The notes under the pieces are model-generated. The model saw nothing but the letters and a program-made list of their open reading frames with translations, ran no database searches and was not told where the DNA came from. From positions 1 through 33,457 of the forward strand of contig JASNJN010000021.1 of the NCBI GenBank assembly GCA_030180075.1: a stretch of 33,457 nucleotides of DNA. Reading direction: 5' to 3'. Positions 1 to 10,539 of the stretch are shown piece after piece (the stretch's first letter is position 1; the number at the start of each line of letters is the position of its first letter). The translations under genes and the position numbers were made by a program. This DNA is from Mikrocytos mackini (taxonomy: Eukaryota > Endomyxa > Ascetosporea > Mikrocytida > Mikrocytiidae).

Positions 1-1
1 A

Positions 2-862
2 TTCTTATCCTTCAGTGACAAAGAGCTAGATGACCTCACAAAATACGCGAGGGTCATGCTCAAGAGGTCTGGCAGGATTCCCTGGAAAATATCCAATGGG
101 AGGGTCCATGCCACACCTGAAAGCGGTGGTCTGGGAATTCCTAACTTCAGAGATGAGTACTGGCTCGAAACTTTAGCAATAGCAAAGTATATCGGGGCAG
201 TACACGTTTACGAGGAAGAATTTAATTCCGGTAGTACGATCCATGGACGACTGGCAGAGAACATAATCTATGCCAACGAATGGCTAGTCGAAAGGGCTAG
301 ACAGGGCGGCATCTCGATAAACTCGATTCTGCAAAAGATAACAAATACCGCCTGCAGAATCATGAACGAGACCGGACTTGATACATCTGATTTGTCCCTC
401 AACCAAGAACGTGAAAAAATGCGGACTTATTTTGGGGGCATCTATCAGGAGATGTGGGATAACACCAAACTCCCGCCGAACTTTAACCGGAACAAAAGAA
501 AAGGTTTCGCGTGTGGCAAATACTCATACGGCTGGCTCAAACATCCTGGCCTTGGAAGAGGGGATTGTAAAAAGATCCTCCTCCTCCAGGATGGGAAGGG
601 AGACATCAGATCATGGCATAAAGTCATCAACAGAAGTCTAGACAACTCGTGCCGAAAGTGCAAGAGCAGTCTAGAAATTGTTGGCCATGTCCTGGGTGGA
701 TGTCCAAACATCCCATTCGGATTGCTGAAGAGCAGACATGACGCCGTGGTGACACAAATCGCTAACGAAGTCATCTGTAGGAAAAGGTTGGGTCACAAGA
801 TCAAACCCAGCGAANTGGGTAGCCGGATAGCAATGCAACTGGGTAGCATGGTAGTTGGGTAG
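2..862 (+). pseudogene. R2-like non-LTR retrotransposon, 3' coding fragment
   Basis: The reading frame is open from the window edge (a Met lies at 56) and encodes the end of a LINE reverse transcriptase. A thumb-type segment with the motif GGLGIPNF is followed about 150 residues later by a Cys-Cys-His-Cys finger (CRKC, then H and C in GHVLGGC) and RHDAVV. This order, RT thumb then CCHC finger, is typical of R2/NeSL/CRE-type elements, in which a restriction-like endonuclease should follow. Here the frame runs into a GGGTAG repeat with an N at 815 and stops at 862, so the endonuclease is missing. The family is recognised from motif order, not by alignment. The 5' part lies outside the window. 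Codon use is more GC-rich than in the host genes further right. Confidence 0.72.
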
Positions 863-874
863 TCGGGTAGCAGG
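816..874. repeat. Imperfect GGGTAG short repeat
   Basis: GGGTAG or a close variant occurs about five times in 59 bp, immediately after the last recognisable LINE coding sequence. The repeat has replaced or eroded the region where the endonuclease would begin, and the apparent C-terminus of the frame is a translation of it. Confidence 0.6.
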
Positions 875-1019
875 TGAAAAGAAGGGAGAAACAAGAGGGC
901 TGGTGCGGCCAAGATAGGATATGAGAGAAGCCCGGTGGCAGCCGGGCAGGGAGAGTGGTCTCGGTAGCAGGATGACCAAGTTATTAACTAAATAACCGAT
1001 TGTCAAAATTAAAAAAAAA
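863..1019 (+). other. Probable LINE 3' untranslated region and poly(A) end
   Basis: This stretch is GC-rich like the LINE coding part and turns abruptly AT-rich after it. It contains a small hairpin, GCCCGG at 930-935 pairing with CCGGGC at 942-947 over a 6-nt loop, and ends in nine A residues at 1011-1019. R2-type elements use structured 3' RNA for target-primed reverse transcription. That this is the element's 3' end is inferred, because the 5' junction and any target duplication lie outside the window. Confidence 0.45.
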
Positions 1020-2853
1020 CTGGGTATAATATCATAGATTAATGACATTTAACACTTTAATGAATATTTCAACAAAAATTAGTTCTAATTTATGCGCCCG
1101 GGTTCTAAAATAACCAACGTTGTAGACATGGATCCCCAATTTTAAATATCCAAAAATTGATAAAACTCATTGGAGTTAACTTGAATTTTCACCCTATTGT
1201 AGCCCACAAACGACCAATCTTATGGGAAACTTAGAAATACTAGTTATTTGGATTTTGTGGTTGGTTGGACCTATTTACGGCCGCTGAGAGTTCAGCCCAC
1301 GATTATTCGGGTTCATTATATCTAGGGTTAGAAAAATGTTCAATAAATATCGATCAAATATACGGAATAATGGTATTATTAGAGATTATAAAAGAAATTC
1401 TAAAGGTTATGGATACTCAGTTATGGGGGTACCTAAAAATTTCCAAATTATACATGGGTTGGTATCGAATTCCGCCCAAAATGTTTGACCACAAGTTTGT
1501 AACATTAACCCAACCCCAATTATTACATATGGCCAGAAAAGAAATATGTGGCTGATCACACAATACCTTATCCATCTGAAAGTCTAGAAAAATGTATTTA
1601 AAATCGTTCACTTAACAACAAGATATAATTACCTCTGTTGTATGCAATTACAAACAAATGAGGCATGTAGAATCAAAAGAGCGCAAAAAAATTATTTAGT
1701 TAACCCAATCGTAAATTTTTTTTACAATAATAAAGTTTATTACCAATATATGAAATAAAATATTTTTATTAGGAACAAAACATACAACATACAATGTTCA
1801 GTACAGATAGTTTTCTATTATGTGGTTTATTTACAACTTGACAAAAAGCTCATTATGATTAGTTTTTATCAAAAAAGCGCATAAAAATACGTAGTTTTTG
1901 CGCTGTTTTGAAGTCGACATTTATATTTAAAATTTTATTAAAATTATATTCGGTATATGTTGATAATACAAAAATAAGATTACGAAAAGAATTTTCAGAA
2001 TATACAAAATTGTAGTTTATAAGTAATCAAAAACAATTATGCAACATTTCGGTATTTTCCCGAATTATGTGATATTTACATAAATTAATAAAATATCACC
2101 AAAAATTCTATTGTTAATACTTTGCCTTAATGAATAAAAAATCTCTAATAATTTATAACTAATCTTAATAATTAATATTAGCCTAATTAAAATCATAACC
2201 AATTCAATAATTCAAATTTATAAGCAATTAGGAAAGTTTCTATTTCCATTCACCAGTTTGTTATGCTTTCTCACTTTGTACCGGGTTTTCAAAGTTTTCT
2301 GATACTATATTGGGCTTTTCTGGGATGATTTGATAATCTCCACCTTTTTGGTCTTTCCAATATTGTCCATAACTTTTATTGTTGTTCTTGATTCCCTCTT
2401 TCTGGTTTCCTATCATTATACCTCGTTCTTTTTATTTGGCTTCATTAAACTTGTGATATTGGGCTGTTCTTCGTTAGTCGGGCTTTTTATGGGGTTTGTG
2501 TGTTGTCCTAGTCATTTAATGGTTGAACATTTCAGTAAATGTCTTTTCGTTATGATATGTGTTGTATTTTGTTATTCTTATATTTCGCATCTCATCGCTA
2601 TGTTTTGAGTAGTCAATGGCTTCTTCTTGTTTAGAGTATTATGACGCGTTGTTTTAATCTGTTCTGAATGCGGGTATAGTATTTCCATAGTCTGTTATTT
2701 ATCGTGCTCTATAGCTATTTACTGCGCCAAGAATCACAGTCTTGGGGTTTGTTGTTGTCTATTTATCTATAATGATAAAATACTTGGATATAACTGTAGT
2801 GGTATAACCACCTATTAGGACCCTATAAAGGCCGTATAGGCGTTATGGGGCCA
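1020..2853. other. AT-rich spacer, no supported gene
   Basis: No open frame here has a start, composition or motif that I can support. The T-rich frame at 2330-2608 is low-complexity hydrophobic translation from a TTG codon. An imperfect inverted repeat (TCAAAAGAGCGCAAAAA near 1673-1689 against its near complement near 1895-1911) may mark a small decayed element. The last few hundred bases could be the 5' LTR or leader of the gypsy copy that follows, but there is no second LTR to compare. Confidence 0.5.
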
Positions 2854-2881
2854 TTATCACTCATCCTGAACTGAGTGATAA
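2854..2881 (+). other. Stem-loop in gypsy leader
   Basis: TTATCACTCA at 2854-2863 is a perfect inverted repeat of TGAGTGATAA at 2872-2881, with an 8-nt loop; one more A-T pair at 2853/2882 makes an 11-bp stem. It lies 47 bp before the gag ATG at 2929, so in an intact element it would sit in the RNA leader. Function unknown. Confidence 0.6.
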
Positions 2882-2928
2882 TAATAAATATTTAAATTCT
2901 TAGAAAATATTAGGACTTCATTTATTAC

Positions 2929-4041
2929 ATGGCGACATCTTTGGAAATAACGAAACTTGCAAAAAGTGCATTAACGGGCGCAACCAAGGCCGATATAGGA
3001 AGGTCGTTGCGATTAAAGACCCAGGAGGTCGAGTCCGGACTCAAGGACAATCTGGCAACTAGACTAGCTGAAAGAGTGATGGAGTAACAGAAAAAGCTGT
3101 TGGGAGGCTCCAAGGAACAGCTAATGAAGGAATGTGAGAAGAGAAAAGCCAGAGTGCCAAGAGTGGCGGATTTAGAGCAAATACAAGGGATATTGATAAA
3201 GGCCCTGATTAAGGATGATATTATGAGAATTAAGGTGCGGATACCTAGAGAGATCATCCAGGGATCAAGCCCACCTGAGGACTCATTCGTATCAAAGGCT
3301 CCGAAGTATGGCATAGCAGAACCAACTCGGAGGATAGAGGAAAGACCGATCATAGCGGCACCACAAGAAGCAACAATGGAAGCCGTTGAGCGAGAGCTCC
3401 GAAGTAGGCGGAATTCCTTTCCCCGAACCCTTTTGGGAAGCCGAGGCCAAACCGAAGAAGGCATATTCGGTATGGACTAAAGAGTTCAGTGAATACTTAG
3501 AACTTACGGATTGGGACAAGCAACCTGTTTCGAAGCAGGTAGCATTACTACGAAGGTTGTTAGGCACAGAAGGCAGAAAAATTCTGGATGTGTGCACGGG
3601 GGGAAGGACACAATACCAGAAGTAAATCTGGCGATGGGAGCAGCATTGAACCCTTTAAAAGGGTTAACGGTTAACAGAGCCCTCCTCTTTGCACGGAAGC
3701 AAGGAGAGGATGAGAGTATGAGAGATTTTAGTCTGACCCTAAAGAACCTAGCAGTTGGCTGCAACCTGGACAATTTAGAAGATGAATTACTGCGAGACGT
3801 GTTTGCGGCAGGCCTTCTAATCAGGAAAATAAGAAAGGCGCTAATGGCGGATATTCCCAGTTCATTTGCATTGACCGTAGAACGGGCATTACAACTGGAA
3901 GCGAGTATGGAGGAAGGGATTATAGAAGACCAACAAAACAGGAAGGTGGCAAAAGGAAAGTTAAAAAACATCCACCAAGAACCTTATGGAAATTGTGGCA
4001 GCGAACACGGAAAAGAAAAGGGACAGTGTTACGCTGAATGA
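2929..4041 (+). pseudogene. Ty3/gypsy copy 1, broken gag
   Basis: Gag starts at the ATG at 2929 (MATSLEITKLAKSAL). It is interrupted by an in-frame TAA at 3085-3087. The frame then changes near 3400 and again near 3600, the latter next to a run of six G (an indel hot spot). The retrotransposon-gag region (SMRDFSLTLKNLAVGC to about 3930) is followed by two zinc knuckles; a TGA at 4039-4041 falls between them, and the second, CGNCGAMGHFSRHC, continues in the same frame. Two stops and two frameshifts make this copy inactive. Its gag is clearly homologous to that of the second copy at 8093 but belongs to a different family. Confidence 0.85.
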
Positions 4042-5262
4042 AAGACATGTGGGAATTGCGGAGCAATGGGACACTTCTCACGTCACTGTAAGAAGCCGCG
4101 TAGGAGGCCACAGAGAGCTACAAGAGCTCGTGGATGGGGAGAGCCGAAGAGAACACCCTTCCCACGTGAGGAAAACGGATCCACGAGATATACTAATCCT
4201 ATATATGGCGCAGAACTTAGAAGCGAACCTAGACGACAGAGAGAAGAGAGCTATTCTTATAGTCAAGGAGAGCGTCGTCCCTATAGAAGAGAGGGACCCC
4301 GAAGATCATACCGAGATAAAGGCAACGAACATTACTACTCAGACGACGAAGATTATGATCGAAGATCCATCTACGAAATACAAACGGTGGACAAACATCG
4401 AGAATTTAGAGAAATAGTGATAGATGGAATAAAAGTGAACTGTTTGGCAGATACAGGAGCCAACATTTCTTGCCTAAGCGCACGTACATGGGATTCGGGA
4501 GCGATAAGAGGAAAACTAAGGCCTTCTACAATCGTATTGAATACCTTTGGAGGGAGTCAGGTCCCTATAATCGGAGAGATTGATAAGACCGTTAGATTCG
4601 GAAACATTATGACAAAGGTAACGTTTGTAGTTGTGGCTAGAGGACGCAACATCTTAGCGAATCAAGATTGTGTCAGGTTAGGGATTTTAAAATGGATGGG
4701 TGACGTAAATAAGTACAACGAATTCAGCGTCAATTCTTATTCGTCATGGATCAGTTTTAAAATCGAATTAAAAGACAATGCAACACCATGGGTAGGACGA
4801 GAACGTCCTGTTCCTTTTGCACTTAGAGGAGCGGTACAAAATGAAATTGACCGGTTGTGCAAGGAGGGCGTTTTGGTACCTACCCAACGATCGGAGTGGT
4901 GTAGTCCGATCGTAGTTGTGAAGAAACATGAAGGCGGTATTCGGATTTGTGGAGACTTTCGTAAATTGAATCAGTCAATATTAAACGACAAGTATCCACT
5001 GCCGAATATCGATGATTTGTTTGCTTCGTTGGGAAGTAGAAACACGGACTTTGCGAAGATAGACCTTAAAAACGCCTATCACCAAATTCCGCTTGAGGAG
5101 AAATCCTCTTTTCTAACAACGATTGTGGCACCAGGCGGGGTATATAGATATACCCGAATGCCATTTGGCATAAAATCAGCACCTAGTGCTTTTCAACGAA
5201 TAATAACACGTATTATAGGCGAACAGAGCGGCGTCCTGTGCTATCTGGATGACATCCTGATG
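4042..5262 (+). pseudogene. Ty3/gypsy copy 1, protease and partial reverse transcriptase
   Basis: The frame continues from the second zinc knuckle (around 4048-4090) through an Arg-rich linker to a retropepsin-type aspartic protease (LADTGANISCL, active Asp near 4450) and then reverse transcriptase. RT landmarks are SEWCSPIVVVKK, GDFRKLNQ, DLKNAYHQIPL, YTRMPFGIKSAPSAFQR and the catalytic YLDDIL near 5242-5259. Coding stops just after YLDDILMA, where the MULE-type element begins. The rest of RT, RNase H and integrase are absent on the right side of that insert. The frame stays open to 5367 only by translating the insert. Identity as Ty3/gypsy pol is secure from motif order. Confidence 0.9.
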
Positions 5263-6022
5263 GCTATAAATCGTCACCCCACATTTTCTTCCATTTCCCA
5301 CACTATCTTCCAATTCCCACACTCAGACCAATTTTATCATGATTTTTACCAGAAATACGGAAAATAATGCCATCTCACGGCTATATACTCACATTAGCCC
5401 CATATTTTGCATATTTAACATTTTCAGTGAGCACTCTAGTATAGGTTTTTTCAAAATTTAAAAATGGTTTTTTGGGTTTTTTCCGAGCCTAACGAACAAC
5501 AAAATACTCTGAATATTGGCCAATTATTGCATCTTATCTGTTTAATGAATAAATATAAGCATNTCTACACAGTTNAATTGCTGANTANGTANTNAAATTN
5601 CAGTGACTTTNAAGTTGATTTTTATCNCTAAATATGGCATGTGGGAATAAATTATATTTAATTTTAGAGATAATTTTTGAAAATTATTACAAATATATTA
5701 GGTTATGAAAGCTGGGAAGTCGATTTTACACGTTTATATGACTTAATTGCTATAAGTTTTAAAAATTAAAAAATTGGAAAATTACTCGTAATATTCAAAA
5801 ATATAGCGTGGATTTTCATATTAACCAGTCTAAATAGTCTCGATCTCTGAGAAATATCGTCATACATCGGTTAGGATGTGTGAAACACCATAAAACCACC
5901 AGCAAACATGCTAAAATGGACGATCGTGGGGTTTGGAAGATAGTGTGGGAATCGGAAGAAAGTGTGGGAATTGGAAGAAAGTGTGGGAAATGGAAGAAAG
6001 TGTGGGAAACAAGATTCCAGCC
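5262..6022. mobile_element. MULE-type non-autonomous element, copy A
   Basis: This 761-bp element has inverted ends of about 60 bp: the left begins GGCTATAAATC and the right reads GGCTGGAATCTTGTTTCCC on the minus strand. Both continue into tandem units of CTTCCATTTCCCACACT type. Nothing in it codes. A second copy in opposite orientation begins at 32826, which fixes the right-hand terminus because similarity stops at the same base. The end resembles that of the MULE left end at 10271 (GGCTGGAATTCAATC), so I place it with MULE. I see no target duplication: CATCCTGAT on the left against ATTTTAAAC on the right. Several N bases lie at 5563-5627. Confidence 0.8.
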
Positions 6023-6349
6023 ATTTTAAACATATAAATTTCGCCAAATTAGTAGATTTTAAGTCAAAATGAATATAAATCCGGTCTTTAAAACTTATTA
6101 GAAATAAAATTTAGCAAATTTTTAAAAATTTAATTTTCCAAAATGTTCGAATATTCATGAAAATTAGTCCATTATCGATGTAATTCCACTATCAAAGTTT
6201 CCACTAACCCAGTATGTACTGTATTTTAAAAATTATCATTAGTGCTTTTTTGTGCTTTTGGGTTGGTTTGAAATAATTCGGGGGGATCGTGATGGAAGTC
6301 AGTAAAGACTCTTAAGATAATTCGGAAGAAAAGGGTTATAGTTCAGGAC
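6023..6349. other. AT-rich spacer, nothing recognised
   Basis: No gene, tRNA or repeat with clear ends. In particular the gypsy pol sequence does not resume after the MULE-type element. Confidence 0.5.
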
Positions 6350-6690
6350 TAGAGATTGAACTTACGAATATTCGCATTAAGAAATGTTGAATATTTGCTT
6401 AAAATCGAATTTCTGGTATTCATTTCCGAATATTTTAAAAATTAGAAAAAATATCCGAACATTCGTTGATATTTTGCTTTGAAAAAATTAAATTTCTGAA
6501 TTTAATTAAAAAAAATTATGCAAAATTTAAATTTTAAAACCAGGATTACGAAATTAATAGTAGACATTAATTTATTTTGAAATTTTCGGTATATTAAGTC
6601 ATTTCAAAAATCCGAAGTTTCTTCGAATATTCATCTCCTTCAAAAATCGTGCTTCGAATATTCGTACATTTTGCAAGTAGCCAATCTCTA
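6350..6690. mobile_element. Short hAT-like non-autonomous element (341 bp)
   Basis: The left end is TAGAGATTGAACTTACG and the right end, read on the minus strand, is TAGAGATTGGCTACTTGC. Both are followed by subterminal CGAATATTCG-type palindromes. The flanking octamers TTCAGGAC (6342-6349) and TTCATGGT (6691-6698) agree at five of eight positions, compatible with an old 8-bp duplication. No coding capacity. The hAT call rests on the TAGAG start and the spacing, so it is moderate. Confidence 0.55.
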
Positions 6691-7075
6691 TTCATGGTAT
6701 GCGTCTATCTTCGCATTTCTCTACATAATTTAATCAACCCTAAATATTTCATTTCCCCTAATTATAATAAATCGGTCTAATTTCATAAAAATATACCATT
6801 GATTTTTGTTTGACATATGGAGTATTTTTCGGAGGAAAGCCACTATACCGGCCACTCAAACGGCCATTAACCGGTGTCACCTCAGCAATGACCGATTGTA
6901 GTTTCACTTTGCCGAAAATTTCGTAAATGCGCCGGAAACTCCTTAAAATGTCACAACAAAGCGTTTTATTTGTTTTATATTATTTTCCGAAGGAAAATAC
7001 AGTAAACTGAATGCGCCGACGATGTTGTGTTTTAAACTCAAATCACCTCGATAATACACACTTTTTGGTAAATAA
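6691..7075. other. AT-rich spacer, nothing recognised
   Basis: I see no gene here. The only notable sequence is a pair of CCGG-centred patches near 6845-6875 (TACCGGCCACTC, TAACCGGTG), which may be debris of the neighbouring elements. Confidence 0.45.
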
Positions 7076-8092
7076 TAGAGTTTCCAATTATCGACTTTGG
7101 AAAATGAAACCGGTATCGTCTCTTACAATCTAATACCGGTATTATCGGTTTTTTAATTATTCTTTGATTTGCCTGGATATTTTGTTTAAAATCTCCAAAA
7201 ATATCGAAGAAATATAAATTCTCCACTTCAGTATACTCATAGATGGTACTATAAAACTAAAGACTATGAACATTTTTATTTATTAACATCATATTTAAAA
7301 TGTACGTGGTGTGTTCTTCGGATTAAAATATAAACAGTATTAAGAATATGTATGTTATACTTGTTACAATAAAATTCTCTAATATAATATGATCAAAATA
7401 CTAAACTAAATTTTAAATCATTGAAAATCTACGTTTTCTTAAGAAATTAATATTATTATAAAATTATAATAACCAAAGCAAATAAACTAAGAAATATAAA
7501 TGGAAATAATTCATCATAGAAATGATAAAGTATTAATTTCTATTTGTATGCGAAGTATACATAATATCTTAAACTTTATGTAAATATGAGTACAAATTTA
7601 ACAATTATAGATTGGTATAAAATCATTTAAAAAGTTTACATATCGAGGCTAATCACAACATATACTCCCAATTGGAATGATATCATAAGTTAAATTTTTG
7701 TATAATATCTTATAAAAAATAGGTTTATCTTCAAAATCACAATCCATGCATTAAACAACGAATCAAAAACTTTAGTTGATATATGAATAATTACAATTGG
7801 TTATATTATATTTTGTATATTGAGGAATGGATATTTTATTTAGTTAAACTTCATTTTGAGGCATTTCAACCTCCAAATACATCAATTATCATCTAGAAAT
7901 TGTTGGGGACAATATAAAGAGAAAAATAAATCAAAACCTAATTGCAACACAATAATTTACTTAAAAACTACGAATTACAGAAAATATTTCAATTAAAATC
8001 TAATACCGGTAATATTACCAAATACCGGTAATGGACGATAATATTCGATAACGATAATGGACGAAATACCGGTATTAATTTTGGAAACTCTA
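7076..8092. mobile_element. Non-autonomous element with TAGAGTTTCCAA ends (1,017 bp)
   Basis: Left end TAGAGTTTCCAATTATCG; right end on the minus strand TAGAGTTTCCAAAATTAATA. Both sub-ends carry repeated ATACCGGTAT palindromes (near 7110, 7133, 8003, 8022 and 8068), typical of transposase-binding arrays. The interior is AT-rich and non-coding. The flanking octamers GTAAATAA and ATTTCTAC do not match. Gypsy gag sequence begins directly at the right border but is not seen on the left, so the two borders may come from different insertions joined by deletion. Confidence 0.6.
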
Positions 8093-8410
8093 ATTTCTAC
8101 CCAGTCAAGAACCGAACTGTCCTAAGGAATAAGTTTCTTAATAGGAGACAGGGAATTGACGAGAACGCCCGTGAATATGTCGCGATATTGCGGGAGCAAC
8201 TGCACAACTGTGCACTTGGATCAGAAGAGGAGAGCATACTCCGAGATGTATTCATTGGAGGATTACAAGCGAAGGAGATAAGACGCAGACTGTTGGATAA
8301 TCCACTGGAAAGTATTGCGTTGACTTTACAAGAGGTACAGAGGTACGAAGAAGTGTGTAAGGAAGACAAACTGACTGAGACGAAACGGGTTAAAGAAACC
8401 CAGCCTGAAG
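8093..8410 (+). pseudogene. Ty3/gypsy copy 2, gag fragment before the insertion
   Basis: The frame is open from 8093 and aligns by eye with the gag core of copy 1 (compare SILRDVFIGGLQAKEIRRRL with LLRDVFAAGLLIRKIRKAL). It lacks the gag N-terminus, lost at the border with the preceding element. It is interrupted at 8410 by a 414-bp hAT-like insert and resumes at 8833. Deleting the insert and one copy of the duplicated octamer brings both halves back into one frame, so the gag was intact here when the insert arrived. Confidence 0.8.
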
Positions 8411-8824
8411 TAGACATTCAAAGTCTTGATCTTGATCGAGATGGTTATCGAAAACAATCAAGATTTTTCGATAACCTATATCGAAACGATGTAATTTTCG
8501 ATATTTAATAAAATAAAAATTTATGCTGAAATATTCCTTTGAAATGAAACAAATTCCATTTTATGGAACTGTAAACATTCAAACAATATCCATTATGTAT
8601 TCGGAAACAAATTAACACATTATGTATCTATAATGTGGCCGATTTAAGCGTATTTTTGAAAATTTTAATGTATTCAATAATTGCAAATTTGAGTGAAATT
8701 TAAATGAAATTTGCAGGAAATGTGTAAAAAAATCATGACAAATGCTTAAATATCGATATATCATATCGATTATACGTTTCGAGATATCAATTCAATTCAT
8801 TTTCGATAAAATTTGTAATGTCTA
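8411..8824. mobile_element. hAT-like MITE in gypsy gag (414 bp)
   Basis: The octamer GCCTGAAG occurs exactly at both borders (8403-8410 and 8825-8832). The ends are inverted: TAGACATT on the left, AATGTCTA on the right. Inside are inverted patches rich in TCGATA and ATATCGAT. It has no transposase. An 8-bp duplication and a TAGA start are standard for hAT elements. The interrupted gag gives an independent proof of the borders, because precise removal restores the reading frame. Confidence 0.88.
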
Positions 8825-8832
8825 GCCTGAAG

Positions 8833-10270
8833 CAACACAAAAGAAAGAGAAACTGACAGCTCGAGAAGACTGGACCGGCAGTCCGCAGAAAAGTGGACCT
8901 AAATGTGAGAACTGTGGATTCCCCCACGAGATAGGGAGAGGACTGTGTCGAGCAGTAGACACAAGGTGTTTTAGATGTGATAAATTGGGATATTACGCCA
9001 AATGCTGCAAACAACCGAGAACAGGTGGATTAGCAAGACGTAACTTTGGTAACCGGGATACAGCGGAGAGAAGACCCGTCCGTCAAAACAGAAATGAATA
9101 CGAGAATTGGAACAGGGATTCATATGACAGGAAGGAAGATTGGAACAACAGATATCCGGATGATGAATATCCACCCCGAAGAAGGGAAGGAGGTAGGGAC
9201 ATCAGAAGCATTGCGATAAGAACAGACGCCCGAGAAAATAGGGTGGTACTAATAAGAGGAGAAAGAGTGCCAGTGGTCGCAGACACGGGATCAAAGGTTT
9301 CCTGTTTGAACGAAGAAGTGGCTCTGAGGCTGTTCGATAGAAGTGAGATACGGCCCAACTATAAGACGTTGTTGGCATATGGAGGTACAAGAATTCAAAC
9401 AATAGGGGAAGTTGTGACTCAAGTCGATTATGGAGACTTGTTTTGCACAATTAGGTTTGACAGAACGAAAGCAAGAGATTGTTTGTTGAGTAGAGAGGAT
9501 TGCAAAAGATTGAGGATTATCCAATGGTTACCAAAGTTAAGTAAATATAGAGAGGATAGAACATATGCTTGCTGTTCGTGGATAAACTTTAAAATCTTGT
9601 TGAAACCTGACGCAGTGCCCCAGAGTGGCAAAGTAAGGAACGTACCTTACGCTATGCGTCGAGCCGTAGAGGGGGAGATCAACCGTTTAATGGAGGAAGG
9701 TGTCCTTAAACCGGCGGGTCATTCCGAATGGTCTTCACCCATAGTCGTAGTTAAAAAGAGTAATGGAGTAATCAGACTATGCGGCGATTTTAGGAAACTG
9801 AATCAACAGATTGTGGGTGATAAATACCCGTTACCGAATATAGAAGACCTGTTTGCAAGACTCTGAACCGAAAAGAGATATTTTGCAAAGATTGATTTAA
9901 AGAACGCATACCACCAAGTACCGTTGGCGGAGGAGTCCCAACCTCTGCAACGGTGGTGACCCATTGTGGGGCTTTCGTGTATACCAGAATGCCGTTTGTT
10001 ATAAAGTCAGCCCCGAGTGCGTTTCAACGCATAATCGAGCGAATAATAGGCAAAGAGCCGGGAATATTATGTTATCTGGACGATATATTAGTGGCAGCAG
10101 GGTCACGTAAGGAGCTAAAAGAGAGAGTCAAATTGGTTCGAGAACGAATAAGCAGGAATGGAATCACAATTAATGAAGAAAAAAGCAATGATGAGGCCGC
10201 CGTGGTCGAATGGTTAGGATACGAGCTGTCAGAAAGAGGTATTAGAACTGCCGCAGTGAAGGCGAAACAG
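8833..10270 (+). pseudogene. Ty3/gypsy copy 2, gag end, protease and partial reverse transcriptase
   Basis: The resumed frame carries two zinc knuckles (CENCGFPHEIGRGLC and CFRCDKLGYYAKCC), an Arg-rich linker, a retropepsin (VADTGSKVSCLN, near 9277) and RT with HSEWSSPIVVVKK, GDFRKLNQQ and DLKNAYHQVPL. A TGA at 9864-9866 and a frameshift near 9935 break it. RT then continues through MPFVIKSAPSAFQR (the usual Gly of MPFG is Val) and YLDDILVA to LGYELSERGIRTA. Coding ends at 10270 against the left end of the MULE; RNase H and integrase are missing. It differs enough in protein sequence from copy 1 to be a separate family. Confidence 0.88.
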
Positions 10271-10372
10271 GGCTGGAATTCAATCTGCCCCAAATTCTTC
10301 CATCTTCCCCAAATTTTCCGATCTTCCCCAAATTTTCTCATCTTCCCCAAATTATTCAGATTCCCCCAAAAA
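10271..10372 (+). repeat. MULE left end with tandem CTTCCCCAAATTTT units
   Basis: The element begins GGCTGGAATTCAATCTGCCCC and continues into about four to five units of roughly 19 bp (CATCTTCCCCAAATTTTC variants) to 10372. Its first bases match the end of the 761-bp element at 5262-6022. No right-hand counterpart was found downstream of the transposase. Tandem subterminal repeats are common in MULEs and may bind transposase. Confidence 0.65.
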
Positions 10373-10539
10373 ATTTAAATTCAAAATTTATAATAAAAAA
10401 TTTTTTCATTTATTTGGGATGATTTTTATTGAAATTTGGTATTAAATTTATAATATATGAAAATAAATATGAACAACAAATAGTTTAAACTTATATTGCA
10501 TTTTGATTTATTTTTTATTTTTAAAATTCTAAACACAAA

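Noticed and set aside
1265-1555. 96-codon frame on the plus strand
   Set aside because: Composition follows the AT-rich background, no motif, and no support from neighbours.
2330-2608. 92-codon hydrophobic frame
   Set aside because: Starts at TTG in a T-rich tract; the hydrophobicity is what T-rich DNA gives in any such frame.
2925-3464. 179-codon minus-strand frame opposite gypsy gag
   Set aside because: Mirror of a real coding strand; gag on the plus strand explains it.
5940-6003. CRISPR-like array of GGAAGAAAGTGTGGGAA units
   Set aside because: Units are directly tandem without unique spacers and form the end of a eukaryotic transposon.
7038-7226. 62-codon minus-strand frame
   Set aside because: Crosses the border of an inverted-repeat element and has no recognisable feature.
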